Below are positions 33,595-45,462 of a DNA stretch of 64,000 nucleotides, piece after piece. Origin of the DNA: Hyperoodon ampullatus. Its lineage: Eukaryota; Chordata; Mammalia; Artiodactyla; Ziphiidae. The stretch's first letter is position 1. Each line of letters opens with the position of its first letter. Below the pieces are notes generated by a model. The model had not been told where the DNA came from, searched no databases, and saw nothing but the letters and a program-made list of their open reading frames with translations. The stretch spans positions 42,316,338 through 42,380,337 of the forward strand of contig OX457061.1 in the NCBI GenBank assembly GCA_949752795.1, written 5' to 3'. The translations under genes and the position numbers were made by a program.

Positions 33595-36500
33595 ATGGTA
33601 ATAGGAACATACATATTGATAATAACCTCAAATGAAAATGGATTAAAGGCCCCAACCAAAAGACACAGACTAGCTGAATGGATAAAAAACAAGACCCCTA
33701 TATATATGCTGTCCACAAGAGACACACTTCAGACCTAGGGACACATACAGACTGAAAGTGAGGGGATGGAAAAAGATATTCCATGCAAATGGAAATCAAA
33801 AGAAAGTTGTAGTAGTAATATTCATAAAAGATAAAGTAGACTTTAAAATAAAGACTGTAACAAGAGATAAGGAGGAACACTACATAATGATCAAAGGATC
33901 AATCCAAGAAGAAGATATAAGAATTATAAATGTTTATGAACCCAACATAGGAGCACCTCAATACGTAAGGCAAATGCTAACAGCCATGAAAGGAGATCGA
34001 CATTAACACAATAATAGTAGGGGACTTTAACATCACATTTACACCAATGGACAGATCATCCACACAGAAAGTAAATAAAGAAATACAAGCTTGAAATGAC
34101 ACAATAGACCAGATAGATCTAATTGATATTTATGGAATATTCCATTCAAAGTGGCAGAATACACTTTCTTCTCAAGTGCACACGGAGCTTTCTCCAGGAT
34201 ACATCACATCTTGGGTCACATATCAAGCCACAGTAAATTTAAGAAAATTGAAATCATATCAAGCATCTTTTCTGACCACAAAACTATGAGATCAGAAATC
34301 AATTACAGGGAAAAAAACGTAAAAACCACAAACACATGGAGGCTAAACAATACATTACTAAATAACCAAGAGATCACTGAATAAATAAAAGAGGAAATCA
34401 AAAAATACCTAGAGTCAAATGACAATGAACACATGATGATCCAAAACCTGTGGGATGCAGCAAAAGCATCCCCCAAGAAACAAGAAAAATCCCAAATAAA
34501 CAATCTAACCTTACACCTAAAGGAACTAGAGGAAGAACACCAAACAAAGCCCAAAGTTAGCAGAAGGAAAGAAATCACAAAGATCAGAGCAGAAATAAAT
34601 GAAATAGAAACAAAGAAAACAATAGCAAAGTTCAATAAAACTAAAAGCTTGTTCTTTGAGAAGATAAACAAAATTGATAACAATTTAGCCAGACTCATCA
34701 AGAAAAAAAGGCAAATATTCAAATCAATAGAATTAGAAATGAAAAAGGAGAAGTAACAACTGACACTGCAGAAATACAAAGCATCATGAGAGATTACTAC
34801 AAGCAACTATATGCCAATAAAATGGACAACATGGAAGACATGGACAAATTCTTAGAAAAGCACAACCTTCTGAGACTGAACCAGGAAGAAATAGAAAATA
34901 TGAGCAGACCAATCACAAGCACTGAAATTGAGACTGCAGTTAAAAATCTTCCAACAAACAAAAGTCCAGGACCAGATAGTTTCACAGGTGAATTCTATCA
35001 AACATTTAGAGAAGAGCTAACACCTATCCTCTCAAACTCTTCCTAAATTTGGCAGATGGAGGAACACTCCCAAACTCATTCTGTGAGGCCACCATTACCC
35101 TGATACCAAAACCAGAAAAAGATGTCACAAACAAAGAAAACTACAGACCAATATTACTGATGAACATAGATGCAAAAATCCTCAGCAAAATACTAGCAAA
35201 CAGAATCCAACAGCACTTTAAAATGATCATACACCATGATCAAGGGGGATTTATCCCAGGGATGCAAGGATTCTTCAATATACACAAATCAATCAATGTG
35301 ATATGCCATATTAACAAATTGAAGAATAAAAACCATATGATCATCTCAATAGATGCAGAAAAAGCTTTTGACAAAATTCAACACCCATTTATGATAAAAA
35401 CTCTCCAGAAAGTGGGCATAGAGGGAACCTACCTCAACATAATAAAGGCCATATATGACAAACCCACAGCATACATCATTCTCAATGGTGATAAACTGAA
35501 AGCATTTCTTCTAAGATCAGGAACAAGACAAGGATGTCCACTCTCACCACTATTATTCAACATAGTTTTGGAAGTCCTAACCACGGCAAACAGAGAAGAA
35601 GAAGAAATAAAAGGAATACAAATTGGAAAAGAAGAAGTAAAACTGTCACTGTTTGCAGATGACATGATACTATACATTGAAAATCCTAAAGATGCCACCA
35701 GAAAACTACTAGAGCTAAGCAATGAATTTGGTAAAGTTGCAGGATACAAAATTAATGCACAGAAATCTCTTTCATTCCTATACACTGATGATGAAAAATC
35801 TGAAAGAGAAATTAAGGAAACACTTCCATTTACGATTGCAGCAAAAAGAATAAAATACCTAGGAATAAACCTACCTAGGGAAACAAAAGATTTGTATGCA
35901 GAAACCTATAAGACACTGATGAAAGAAATTAAAGATGATACCAACAGATGTAGAGATATACCATGTTCTTGGACTGGAAGAATCAACATTGTGAAAATGA
36001 CTCTACTACCCAAAGCAATCTACAGATTCAATGCAATCCCCATCAAATTACCAATGGCATTTTTTACAGAACTAGAACAAAAAATCTTAAAATTTGTATG
36101 GAGACAAAAAAGACCCCGAATAGTCAAAGCAGTCTTGAGGGGAAAAAAATGGAGCTGGAGGAATCAGACTCCCTTACTTCAGTCTATACTACAAAGTGAC
36201 AGTAATCAAGACAATATGGTACTGGCATAAACACAGAAATATAGGTCAGTGGAACAGGATAGAAAGCCCCGAGATAAATCTACACACCTATGGTCAACTA
36301 ATCTATGACAAAGGAGGCAAGGATATACAGTGGAGAAAAGGCAGTTTTTTCAATATGTGGTGCTGGAAAACTGGACAGCTACATGTAAAAGAATGAAATT
36401 AGAACACTCCCTAACACCATACACAAAAATAAACTCAAAATGGATTAGAGACCTAAGTGTAAGACTGGACACTATAAAACTCTTAGAGGAAAACGTAGCA

Positions 36501-37279
36501 AAAACACTCCTGAGTAATGGAAATACAAACAAAAATAAACAAATGCGACCTAATGAAACTTAAAAGTTTTTGCAAAGCAAAGGAAACTACAAACAAGACA
36601 AAAAGACAACCCTCAGAATGGGAGAAAATATTTGCAAACGAATCAATGGACAAAGGATTAATCTCCCAAATATATAAACAGCTCATGCAGCTCAATATTA
36701 AAAAAGCAAACAACCCAATCCAAAAACGGGCAGAAGACCAAAATAGACATTTCTCCAAAGAAGACATACAGATGGCCAACAAGCCATCTGAAAAGCTGCT
36801 CAACATCACTAATTATTAGAGAAATGGAAATCAAATCTACAATGAGGTATCACCTCACACTAGTTAGAATGGGCATCATCAGAAAATCTACAAACAACAA
36901 ATGCTGGAGAGAGTGTGGAGAAAAGGGAACCCTCTTGCACTGTTGGTGGGAATGTAAATTGATACAGCCACTATGGAGAACTGTATGGAGGTTCCTTAAA
37001 AAACTAAAAATAGAATTACTGTATGATCCAGCAATCCCACTACTGGGCATATACCCAGAGAAAACCATAATTCAAAAAGACACATGCACCCCAGTGTTCA
37101 TTGCGGCACTATTTTCAATAGCCAGATCATGGAAGCAACCTAAATGCCCATCGACAGATGAATGGATAAAGAAGATGTGGTACATATATACAATGGAATA
37201 TTACTCAGCCATAAAAAGGAACGAAATTGGGTCATTTGTAGAGACGGGGATGAATCTAGAGACTCTCAAACAGAGTTAA
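33595..37279 (+). pseudogene. L1-B ORF2 remnant
   Basis: ATG at 33595 follows the ORF1 end by 58 bp. Frame is kept only in pieces: 33758-34006, 34151-34384, 34433-34756, 34786-35046, 35049-36230 (393 codons, with SIDAEKAFD and an intact FADD box), 36517-36819 and 36824-37279 (with a [10 protein letters not shown]...HCWWEC Cys-rich motif). The endonuclease is broken by stops and indels. The RT core is the best preserved part. Confidence 0.9.
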
Positions 37280-37399
37280 GTAAGTCAGAAAGGGAAAAAC
37301 AAATATCATATATTAACGCATATATGTGGAACCTAGAAAATTGGTACAGATGAACCGGTTTGCAGGGCAGAAATTGAGTCACAGATGTAGAGAACAAAC

Positions 37400-37450
37400 G
37401 TATGGACACCAAGGGGGGAAAGTAGTGGTGGGGTGGGGGTGGGGGTGTGA
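37400..37450 (+). promoter_or_regulatory. G-rich tract in the L1-B 3' UTR
   Basis: GGGGGGAAAG (37412-37421) followed by GGTGGGGTGGGGGTGGGGGT offers several G3+ runs with short loops. It is at the position equivalent to the L1-A tract but of different sequence. Confidence 0.65.
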
Positions 37451-37553
37451 TGAATTGGGAGATTGGGATTGACATGTATACACTAATATGTATAAAATGG
37501 ATAACTAATAAGACCCTGCTGTATAAAAAAATAAATAAAATAAAATTCAAAAA

Positions 37554-38400
37554 AAATCTAGAAACAATAAATGCTGGAAAGGGTGTGGTGAAAAGGGAAC
37601 CCTCTTGCACTGTTGGTGGGAATGTAAATTGATACAACTACTATGGAAAGCAGCATGGAGGTTCCTTTAAAAACTAAAAATAGAACTACTGTATGACCCA
37701 GCAATCCCACTACTAAGAATATACCCTGAGAAAACCATAATTCAAAAAGAAACATGTACCACAATGTTCATTGCAGTACTATTTACAATAGCCAGGACAT
37801 GGAACCAACCTAAATGTCTATCAACAGATGAATTAATAAAGAAGATGCAGCACATATATACAATGGAATATTACTCAGCCATAAAAACTAACGAAATTGA
37901 GTTATTTGTAGTGAAGTGGATGGACCTAGAGTCTGTCATAGAGAGTGAAGTAAGTCAGAAAGAGAAAAACAAATACTGTATGCTAACTCATATACATGGA
38001 ATCTAAAAAGAAAACAAAATGTTACTGATGAACCTAGTTGCAGGGCAGGAATAAATAGGTAGACACAGAGAATGGACTTGAGGACATGGGGTGGGAGGGC
38101 AAAGCGGGGGCAAAGTGAGTGTAGCATCAACATATATACTCTACCAAATGCAAAATAGTTGGCTGGTGGGAAGTAGCAGCATAGCGCAGGTAGATCTGCT
38201 TGGTGCTTTGCAATGACCTAGAGGAGTGGGATAGGGAGGATGGAAGGGAGGGTCAAGAGCGAGGCGATATGGGGACATGTGTATTCACAGGGCTGATTCG
38301 CTTTCTTGTGCAACAGAAACTAACACAGTATTGTGAAGCAATTATACTCCAATAAAGATTTGCCAAAAAATAAATAAATAAGAAATAAAATAAAATATCA
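37554..38400 (+). mobile_element. L1-E: 5'-truncated L1 directly behind L1-B
   Basis: Right after the L1-B tail the sequence restarts in ORF2 at ATCTAGAAACAATAAATGCT (compare 9418-9437 of L1-A). It runs through a 3' UTR of the L1-A type to TATACTCCAATAAAGATTTG and an A/T-rich tail. The two 3' ends therefore lie in tandem. Confidence 0.9.
37557..38006 (+). pseudogene. L1-E ORF2 C-terminal remnant
   Basis: It encodes the last ~150 residues of ORF2, including the Cys-rich region at its start (AAATGCTGG...) and the stretch ending MLTHIHGI at 38006, with a frameshift between the two halves. It is non-functional. Confidence 0.8.
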
Positions 38401-39058
38401 TTTAAAAAATTGTTTTAAAAATAAAAAAATTTTATAAAGGAACAAAACCAGAAAATAAAACCAAAGCAGGGTGCCAGCTGAATAATGAAGCAAAGAAACA
38501 AAACAAACCAAAAAAATGATTTAAAAAAAAAAGAAAAAGAGAAAGGGGAAAGAAGACAACAACAGAAAAGCAACATAGAAATAGAAATTTAAAAAAATTA
38601 TTATGGAAAAAAAAAGACAAACAAAACCCCAGAGAAATGGTAAAAACAAAAACAAAAACAGAAACGAGGAAACACACACACTGCAAAAGAAACAAAAACA
38701 GACCAAATAAAACAAAAAGCAAGAGAACAACCAAAGAGAAGAACCCCAAAACGAAATCAGACAATTAGAATCAGAACTAAGAAAAACACAAAACCTAAAG
38801 TCAAAACCAAAATAGTGTGCCTACTGAAGAATAAAGCAAGGAAACTGAACAAACTGATAAAAATGATTTTTAAAAAAATAATAAAATAAAAAGGGAAAAC
38901 CACAGAACAACAGAAAAGCAAAGTAGAAATGGAAATATAAAAAAATTTTAAATATATTAAAGAAAAAGGAGAAGAAAAATAAGAAAAGAACACAGAACAA
39001 CAGAAAAGCAAAGTAAAGATAGAAATATATTAAAAAAATAAAAATTAAAAATGTTATA

Positions 39059-39248
39059 GGGCTTCCCTGGTGGCGCAGTGGTTGAGAGTCCGCCTGCCGA
39101 TGCAGGGGATACGGGTTCGTGCCCCGGTCTGGGAAGATCCCACATGCCGCGGAGCGGCTGGGCCCGTGAGCCATGGCCGCTGAGCCTGCGCGTCCGGAGC
39201 CTGTGCTCTGCAACGGGAGTGGCCACAACAGTGAGAGGCCCGCGTACT

Positions 39249-39277
<29 letters not shown>
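39059..39277 (+). mobile_element. CHR SINE, young subtype, in L1-D 5' UTR
   Basis: Near-consensus head GGCTTCCCTGGTGGCGCAGT, B box GGGTTCGTGCCCC, tail GAGAGGCCCGCGTACTGC and ~30 A. TSD AAAAATGTTATA lies at 39047-39058 and 39278-39289. Confidence 0.97.
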
Positions 39278-39284
<7 letters not shown>

Positions 39285-40720
39285 TTATAAAACACGAAGT
39301 TCCTAAAAGACTAAATAAAAAAACCCTAAAATAACAACAAACAAACAAAAAAACACCAAAAGAAATCCAGAACCAACAACAGAATGAATCAAAACATAAT
39401 ACAATTAATAGTAATAATTATGTTTCCCTGGGGTCTCAGCTGTCACTGTCCTTGCACGCACTGTGAGCCGCAGCCCATCTCCGCCTCCCCAAGAGGCCCT
39501 CCTCTGCCTCTGGGCTGGTCTCTGGACCTGTCGTGGGCCCTGTGAGGACCACTCAGACTCTGATCCTGCATGTGCTGCCCCCAAAGTCTACAGCTGCCAG
39601 AGCTAGACCGTTTTCATTTGTGGGAACACTCATTGTCTACTCAGATATTCCATAGATGCAGGGTCTACCTTGGTGATTGTGGGGATATAATCTGCAGCTT
39701 GTGCAGCTGATAGGAAGATTTTCAATACTCTTCCTTAGTCACCCCATCCCTGGGGTTCAGCTTTGGTTTTGTCCCCACCTCTGCATGTGGTCCACCCATA
39801 GTAGTCTGTTCCTGAGGCTTCCTTGGAGATCTTGGGTCTGCCCCAGTGAGGATAGTGCACAGAGGTAGTATGACTGCTTGGATCGTGGGAGCCGTGGCAG
39901 CGCAAAATGTGCAGGGAAGCCAGTGGCCGTGGGTGCAAGAGATATGGCCCTAGTGAGGGCCAGCCCTGGCTGGGCTTTTTCTGGTGCCCGGCAGCCAGTG
40001 TGTGAGGGCCAGCCCGGAGAGGGCTTCTTTCATTGTTCGTTGGCAGGCGCCGGCATACGGGGAGAGAGAGGCTACAACAGTGGCTCCTCCCACTGCGTGT
40101 CACTCAGCAGTAGCACCTGCTTCCATGGCAGTCCAGTCTTCCTCCATAAGCATTCCCTGCTGTGGACTTCCTCCCTCCCATCCCCTCAGTCTGTCTCCCC
40201 ACAGCCAACAGCAGTTCTTGCCCCAGGCCATTTCCCTAATCCCCACACTCCAGCTTCCAGCCCCTTGCACACTTGTGAACACACGTCCCAGTCCGGGGCA
40301 CACAGGGCCGCCGTACAGACCATCTGTGTATTTCTCACTTTGTCCCATCTGCCACAGATCGGCTGCTTCACCCTCTTCCGACAGCCTCAAATGCTTCCCT
40401 TCTGTCCCAGTTGATTTCCCCATCAGAGAGGGGGTTTCCTTGAATTCAGGAATCTCTCCTCTGCTTCAGCTCCCCCACCCCGGGGTGTAGGTCCCATCCT
40501 GCTTCCTCTCCTCCTCCTTCTCACTTCTTTTTTCTTTGTCCTACCCAGTTATGCAAGGATCTTTAGAGTCCCTTCTGATGTCCAAGGTCTTCTGGCTAGT
40601 GTTCAGCCAGTGTTCTATGAGAATTGTTGCATCTATAGATGTATTCCTGATGCACCTGTGGAGAGAGGTGAACTCCACATCTTCCTACTCCTCTGCCATC
40701 TTAACTCCACTGTCAGGATT

Positions 40721-41124
40721 ATTTTTGATAAATTAGATTTATCTAATTTAACTAGAAGGTACCAATTTTATAAATAGGATTTATATATATTCAGGAATAA
40801 TCTAGCATTAAACAATGCTGTGTAAAAAGGAAGAACTAAGTTGTAAGCAATCAAAGTTTAAATGTTTCTAATGTGAAAGAAAAAACTTGAAAAATCAGTA
40901 AGGGACCATAGGCCTTTGATTTGAATAAGTTCATCTATAATTTGCCAATGCCTTCAGACCAACTTTATAGGTATATATTAAGCTGCTGAGATTTATCAAG
41001 TAAAATCACTCTCCAAGTTTCAAGTAAGTATGTATAAATGTGTCCACTAGTGAAAATATCAAATAACATTTTGATAGGACTGTAGAGAAAGATGACTACT
41101 GCCTTAAGTACCATAGCTTAAAAG
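40721..41124. other. non-coding sequence, nothing recognised
   Basis: AT-rich. Short inverted repeat AAATTAGA/TCTAATTT at 40731-40750. No gene or named repeat. Confidence 0.4.
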
Positions 41125-41137
41125 AGTGCTCTTTGGG

Positions 41138-41350
41138 GGCTTCCCTGGTGGCGCAGTGGTTGAAAGTCCGCCTGCTGATGCAGGGGACACGGGTTTGTGC
41201 CCCGGTCCGGGAAGATCCCACATGCCGCAGAGTGGCTGGGCCCGTGAGCCATGGCCGCTGAGCCTGTGCGTCCGGAGCCTGTGCTCCACAACGGGAGAGG
41301 CCCCAGCAGTGAGAGGCCCACGTACCACAAAAAAAAAAAAAAAAAAAAGA
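41138..41350 (+). mobile_element. CHR SINE, young subtype
   Basis: Head CTTCCCTGGTGGCGCAGTGG, B box GGGTTTGTGCCCC and tail GAGAGGCCCACGTACCAC plus A's. TSD AGTGCTCTTTGGG lies at 41125-41137 and 41351-41363. Confidence 0.97.
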
Positions 41351-41363
41351 AGTGCTCTTTGGG

Positions 41364-43225
41364 AGACTGACCTTGAATACTGGAATGAGATGACATAAGA
41401 GAGGATAAAGATGCCCCACAACCTTCAACACCCTACCGTTTATACACCCCCGTTGTCTTTAGGCAGGATCAAGCATAATTCTGACACCATGTCTGCTCTG
41501 GAAGCCCGAGGCTGGGGGCTGCTGGGAAGGGCAGGGAAAACAATCTTAGTCACAGGTTGTCTGATGACAATGACCTTGGGCGAAAGTACTCAGGACACCT
41601 GAGAGGAAATGTCTGCATCTCCCCAGGCCTAAATTCCTTCCTACTGAGGAGAACATGCAAGACAATGTGAATATATAACTACATGATTTGACCACAACTA
41701 CATGACTTGATCAAAGGAGCAGGAGCAATGACAGATCAGCAACCCCAGGAGCTCTCTTGAGCCTACAGCCTCAAGTTGACTCTTTTTATAACTCAAATAC
41801 CTGCCCTTCATGACCTCCTTCTGCAAGGAACAAATCTTCCCAAACTCCTCCCAAGAACTTTCTTCAAGGTAAGCTAACTAAATCACATGTGACTCTGCTT
41901 TTAATTACTGCTTATGACATTTGCATATGGTTTTATGCATTGGAATCCTGTTGCCAAAAAGAATCAAGACAATCGGGGACAGAGAAAGCACAGACAGATC
42001 TTTAACTCTACTTGGTCAGATTTCTACCAGGTAAATAATTCCAGAGCTCTGCCTAGTTTCTCAATACAATATTAATAGAATAATGATATACCCTTTATTA
42101 TAGTTCCTTACTCTGATTTATGTAAGATATGATTTACCCTAACCCATCTTCCTAAGGTGACAGACAGCCTCTTAATCAGGCCCAATTGCTGTGTCCAAAA
42201 GCACAGTTTTGACTACTGATGATAACTCTGAGATAACTCAAATTGTTCCATTGCTCTGTGTTCCCCACTTTGTAAGGTTTCCATCATCCCCTTACAGAAC
42301 TGTATGGATTTGTTAACCCCACTACAACTCCCAGTTGGGGTAGAAGGAGACTTCTCATACTCCCAAAAAGAGACCAAATCACAATTACACATCTCTGATC
42401 GTTGGGTTCCATCTTGCCCTAACACCACTTCAAGACCAGTCCCTTTAAAGTCTTCAGTTCCAGACAACTCAGGACATGTCTCAGGAGATCGAGGAAACAT
42501 CCCACAGCCCCATCAACCTCCGTTCTATGTAGGTCAACACTAGTTACCTAAGAAGTGCATGATGAGGAGCAGCCTGAACCCCAATAGCTGGGTTATCGAA
42601 AACATAGAAATAGTTATCACACCACTCAACACATAACTATTATGAAAGGTGGTTTGGGATAAATGGTGGCCTGTCCTAGGCTCCATTTACTCATTTAAAT
42701 AAGCTCTTCCATCTGATGAGCAAGGCCTACATTCTTAACTCACTCTCCCACTCTAATGCCACAAACTGGAATGTGATTGCTAATTTAGTACTTTTTCCCT
42801 TTGGTGAGGAGACGCTGGCTTGAGTTTTTGCTTCAACTTTCCATACACAGCAAACATCTTGAGCTTTTCTCTGCTGGGAAAAGGGTGATGTTGGCTTTGA
42901 TTTCCTGCCCCATAATTTGTGTCATTTTCCAAGAAAATGTGTGAATATTCACAACCGACAAACAAATTCAGGCGTATATAAAATCCTTACTCATGTGTGG
43001 TTCATACTTTCCTCTCCTCTGCAAATGGGATCTGTCAAAAACAAATTAAGTAATTACAGAGTGTTGCTGCAGCTGTGTGTATCCTTCATTACATTATGAC
43101 TGTGGTTAAGGGATGACTCTCTCCTGCCTAGTTTTTAAAATATTTATAATGGAAGGCGGGTTGTCAGGGCATGTTCTACTGTTGCCAGAAAAAACAAAAA
43201 GTAAATGAAAATGACGTTGATGGCA
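41364..43225. other. non-coding sequence, nothing recognised
   Basis: Ordinary composition. Open frames at 42213-42500 (minus) and 42304-42543 (plus) are under 100 codons and overlap each other on opposite strands. No domain was recognised. Confidence 0.4.
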
Positions 43226-43229
43226 TGGC

Positions 43230-43257
43230 ATGGCTGTGTGTGTGTGTGTGTGTGTGC
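43230..43257 (+). repeat. (TG)n microsatellite
   Basis: About 12 uninterrupted TG units between CATGGC and CCCATGTGCATG. Confidence 0.9.
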
Positions 43258-43259
43258 CC

Positions 43260-44504
43260 ATGTGCATGTACAGTAAATGTTCTGCTATGTTGTAAAAGTT
43301 ATTCTAGTTACCTGTTTTTTCTAATTTATTTTCAAAAGCCCATAAAAATAGAACAGAGTGTCTGTCAATTCTCAAAAGACTCAATAAATAAAATATCCTT
43401 AGTACAAACAGTAGGATTTACTAACCCCAATTTATCATTTCTTTTAAAAATCAGCAATCTCCACTGAAAAACAATATATAATTAAATAACAAGTATTTAT
43501 CCAAGAAGATAACATCTTTAAGACCTAATGATCCTGCAAGGTGAGTGGTTGGTTACTTTTTGCTGTTTGAAATCTGTAAGAGGAAAAGAATAAAAAGTAA
43601 AGAGGAATGAAAACTGGTTGATTATTCTAGAATGTCTTGCTTTAAAAATCCTACATTAGCCTTTGGACACTGATAACCTCAAAATCCTTAATTTCACCAT
43701 TCTAAATTAATAAGGATGAGAGAAGAAAACTTATCATTGAAAAGTTTGTGCCTACTTTCTTAGGGAAAGTCCTCCATCTTGAGGTGGGTAACTTTCAACA
43801 AACTGGATTTTCACAACTGTAAGAATACATGCATTTAATGTAAATACCAAGCAAAAGCCATCTGGATAAGAGAGGAGTTGTTGCACATGTATTATGGATT
43901 ATATTTATATCAACTTTTTAAGATAATACAGTTTATTTTAAAATATAACACACAAAGAATGTTAGTGCTTCAACTGGAAGAAACAAAAAAAGTCAAAATA
44001 GAATTAAAAGACAACAAAGAAACATAAACCAAGAAACAGGCCATCACTAAATGAATAAAATGTAGAAAAAACAAAAACAAAAAAATTAACACATACCCAA
44101 GTTAGAAAAAATTAGAAAATCCCCATTGTGCCAGATAAAGAGAAATCAAGGCCAGAGGAAAGCGAGGCCCCAACAGCAGCTTCAACCTCAATCACAGACC
44201 ATAGAGGCTCAGGATTAATGCTTCTATGAGGACAGGAGATCAAATGTCTACACAGAGGGAAGACCTGTAGTTGGACATCGCATGTAAAGCATGGAGCCTT
44301 GAAGAACTACCTCCTCCATGAAAAGACTAAAGTCACTCCTCCCACCTAACTGTAAAAGCAGTTCAAAAGCTTACCATCTCTCCAGGGACTTGGGTGACAA
44401 ACAAATCAACTGTGAGAAATCAAAACCCCAGGTACCCATTATACACAGATGTAGGGTTTAAATCATGTAGCTGCTACAACAAACCATGCAGTTGATACTG
44501 ACAT
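43260..44504. other. non-coding, AT-rich sequence
   Basis: No gene. The part from about 43900 is A-rich and vaguely L1-like (AACAAAAACAAAAAAATTAA), but no landmark was certain. Confidence 0.35.
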
Positions 44505-44520
44505 AAAAATTGTTGATATA

Positions 44521-44720
44521 TGGGCTTCCCTGGTGGCACAGTGGTTGAGAGTCCGCCTGCTGATGCAGGGGACACGGGTTCATGCCCCGGTCCAGAAAGA
44601 TCCCACATGCCACTGAGTGGCTAGGCCCATGAGCCATGGCCGCTGAGCCTGTGTGCCTGGAGCCTGTGCTCCGCAACGGGAGAGGCCACAACAGTGAGAG
44701 GCCCACGTACCCCTCCCCCC
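44521..44720 (+). mobile_element. CHR SINE, young subtype, with a C-rich end instead of poly-A
   Basis: Head GGGCTTCCCTGGTGGCACAG and body are near consensus up to GAGAGGCCCACGTACC. It then ends CCTCCCCCC and meets the second TSD copy. The 16-bp TSD AAAAATTGTTGATATA is exact at 44505-44520 and 44721-44736. The A-tail is absent apart from the As of the TSD. Confidence 0.95.
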
Positions 44721-45462
44721 AAAAATTGTTGATATAAAAAGCACTCTTAGTACCCTAGAAAATGTGAAACCACTCTTTGGAAATAAGGATTTAAGAAAAT
44801 CCCAGGAGGGGGGAGGTGGGGGTGGGGGAGTTACCATAGCTGAAAATCATTTTATAAACCCAATGAGAAGTCAAGACACAATGGAGGAGATTCAGAAAAT
44901 GCAATCAATAGGAAAATTAGCACTCCCCAAATATAAATTATGTATAGTGTGAGACTACAAACAAGTTTATTTAAAATTAATAAAGAGATAATGAAGGAAC
45001 AAAAACCATAAGGAAAATATTAGAAACAGAAAATGAATGGGCCAACTTGAAAAAATAGCCATTTCTGGAACTTCTAGAAATGAAGGGCAAACATCATTTA
45101 AGTTAAAAACAAATAAAAATATCCACACCCAGATATGTTATAGAAAACTTTCAAAATTTCAACAACAAAGGAATGAGAAAGACAAATTATCTATAAATAA
45201 ATGGCAATTAGACTGACAACAGACTTCTCATCAGCAATGATGATTCCAGAGGGCAGTGAAATATCTTTAAGCAATGAGGGAAAATAACCCAGGTAGAGGG
45301 TAAACATAGGTAAATTATATAGAAGTGATGGTGAAATAAAACCATTTTTACATTTTTAGATTGAAAAAGTTTACCTACAATTCCTCCCTGAAATGACTAT
45401 TAGATTGAACCACATGAAATGTCTGATATTTGGCCATTTTTGATGCACAAAAATGACAATTT

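Larger units (their letters stand above)
31503..37553 (+). mobile_element. L1-B: full-length LINE-1, mutated, nested in L1-D
   Basis: It starts GGAGGTGGAGTCAAGATGGC and has a ~1.1 kb 5' UTR with three GC-rich tandem units, broken ORF1 (32636-33536), broken ORF2 (33595-37279) and a 3' UTR ending TAAATAAAATAAAATTC. The 3' UTR (GACATGTATACACTAATATG, TAATAAGACCCTGCTGTATA) is of another lineage than that of L1-A/C/D. It sits head-on inside the 5' UTR of L1-D and is therefore younger than L1-D. No clean TSD is visible in the A-rich flanks. Confidence 0.9.
31075..39055 (-). repeat. A/T-rich ~346-bp tandem units in the L1-D 5' UTR
   Basis: Matching blocks recur. CTGAATAATGAAGCAAAGAA at about 38476 matches GAAGAATAAAGCAAGGAAAC at about 38825. 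The AACAACAGAAAAGCAA block starts near 38558, 38905 and 38996. AGAGAACAACCAAA lies at 31441-31454 and 38722-38735. The full-unit offset is 346-347 bp, with one extra partial unit ~90 bp on. One unit is split by the L1-B/L1-E insertion, so its parts lie at 31075-31502 and 38400-38612. Confidence 0.75.
25016..40713 (-). mobile_element. L1-D: old full-length LINE-1, interrupted by later insertions
   Basis: Both ends of one minus-strand L1 are visible: the 3' terminus (CACATCTTTATTGGAGTATA at 25027-25046) and the 5' terminus (GGCAGAGGAGTAGG-type start, reversed at about 40682-40713). A decayed TSD CAGGATT occurs at 25008-25014 and 40714-40720. Internally the order on the minus strand is 5' UTR (40713-38400 and 31502-30607), ORF1 (30606-29488), ORF2 (29429 to about 25390) and 3' UTR. 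The inserts are L1-B/L1-E (31503 to about 38400) and four CHR SINEs. Without inserts it is roughly 7.9 kb. Both ORFs are broken. Confidence 0.85.

Noticed and set aside
38821..39348. 175-codon minus-strand frame with FFFF-rich and SINE-like parts
   Set aside because: It is a read-through of a CHR SINE and the T-rich side of the L1-D 5' UTR.
42213..42543. Overlapping 95- and 79-codon frames on opposite strands
   Set aside because: Mutually overlapping, short and without recognised motifs. I briefly considered an endogenous retroviral gag remnant but found no supporting motif.
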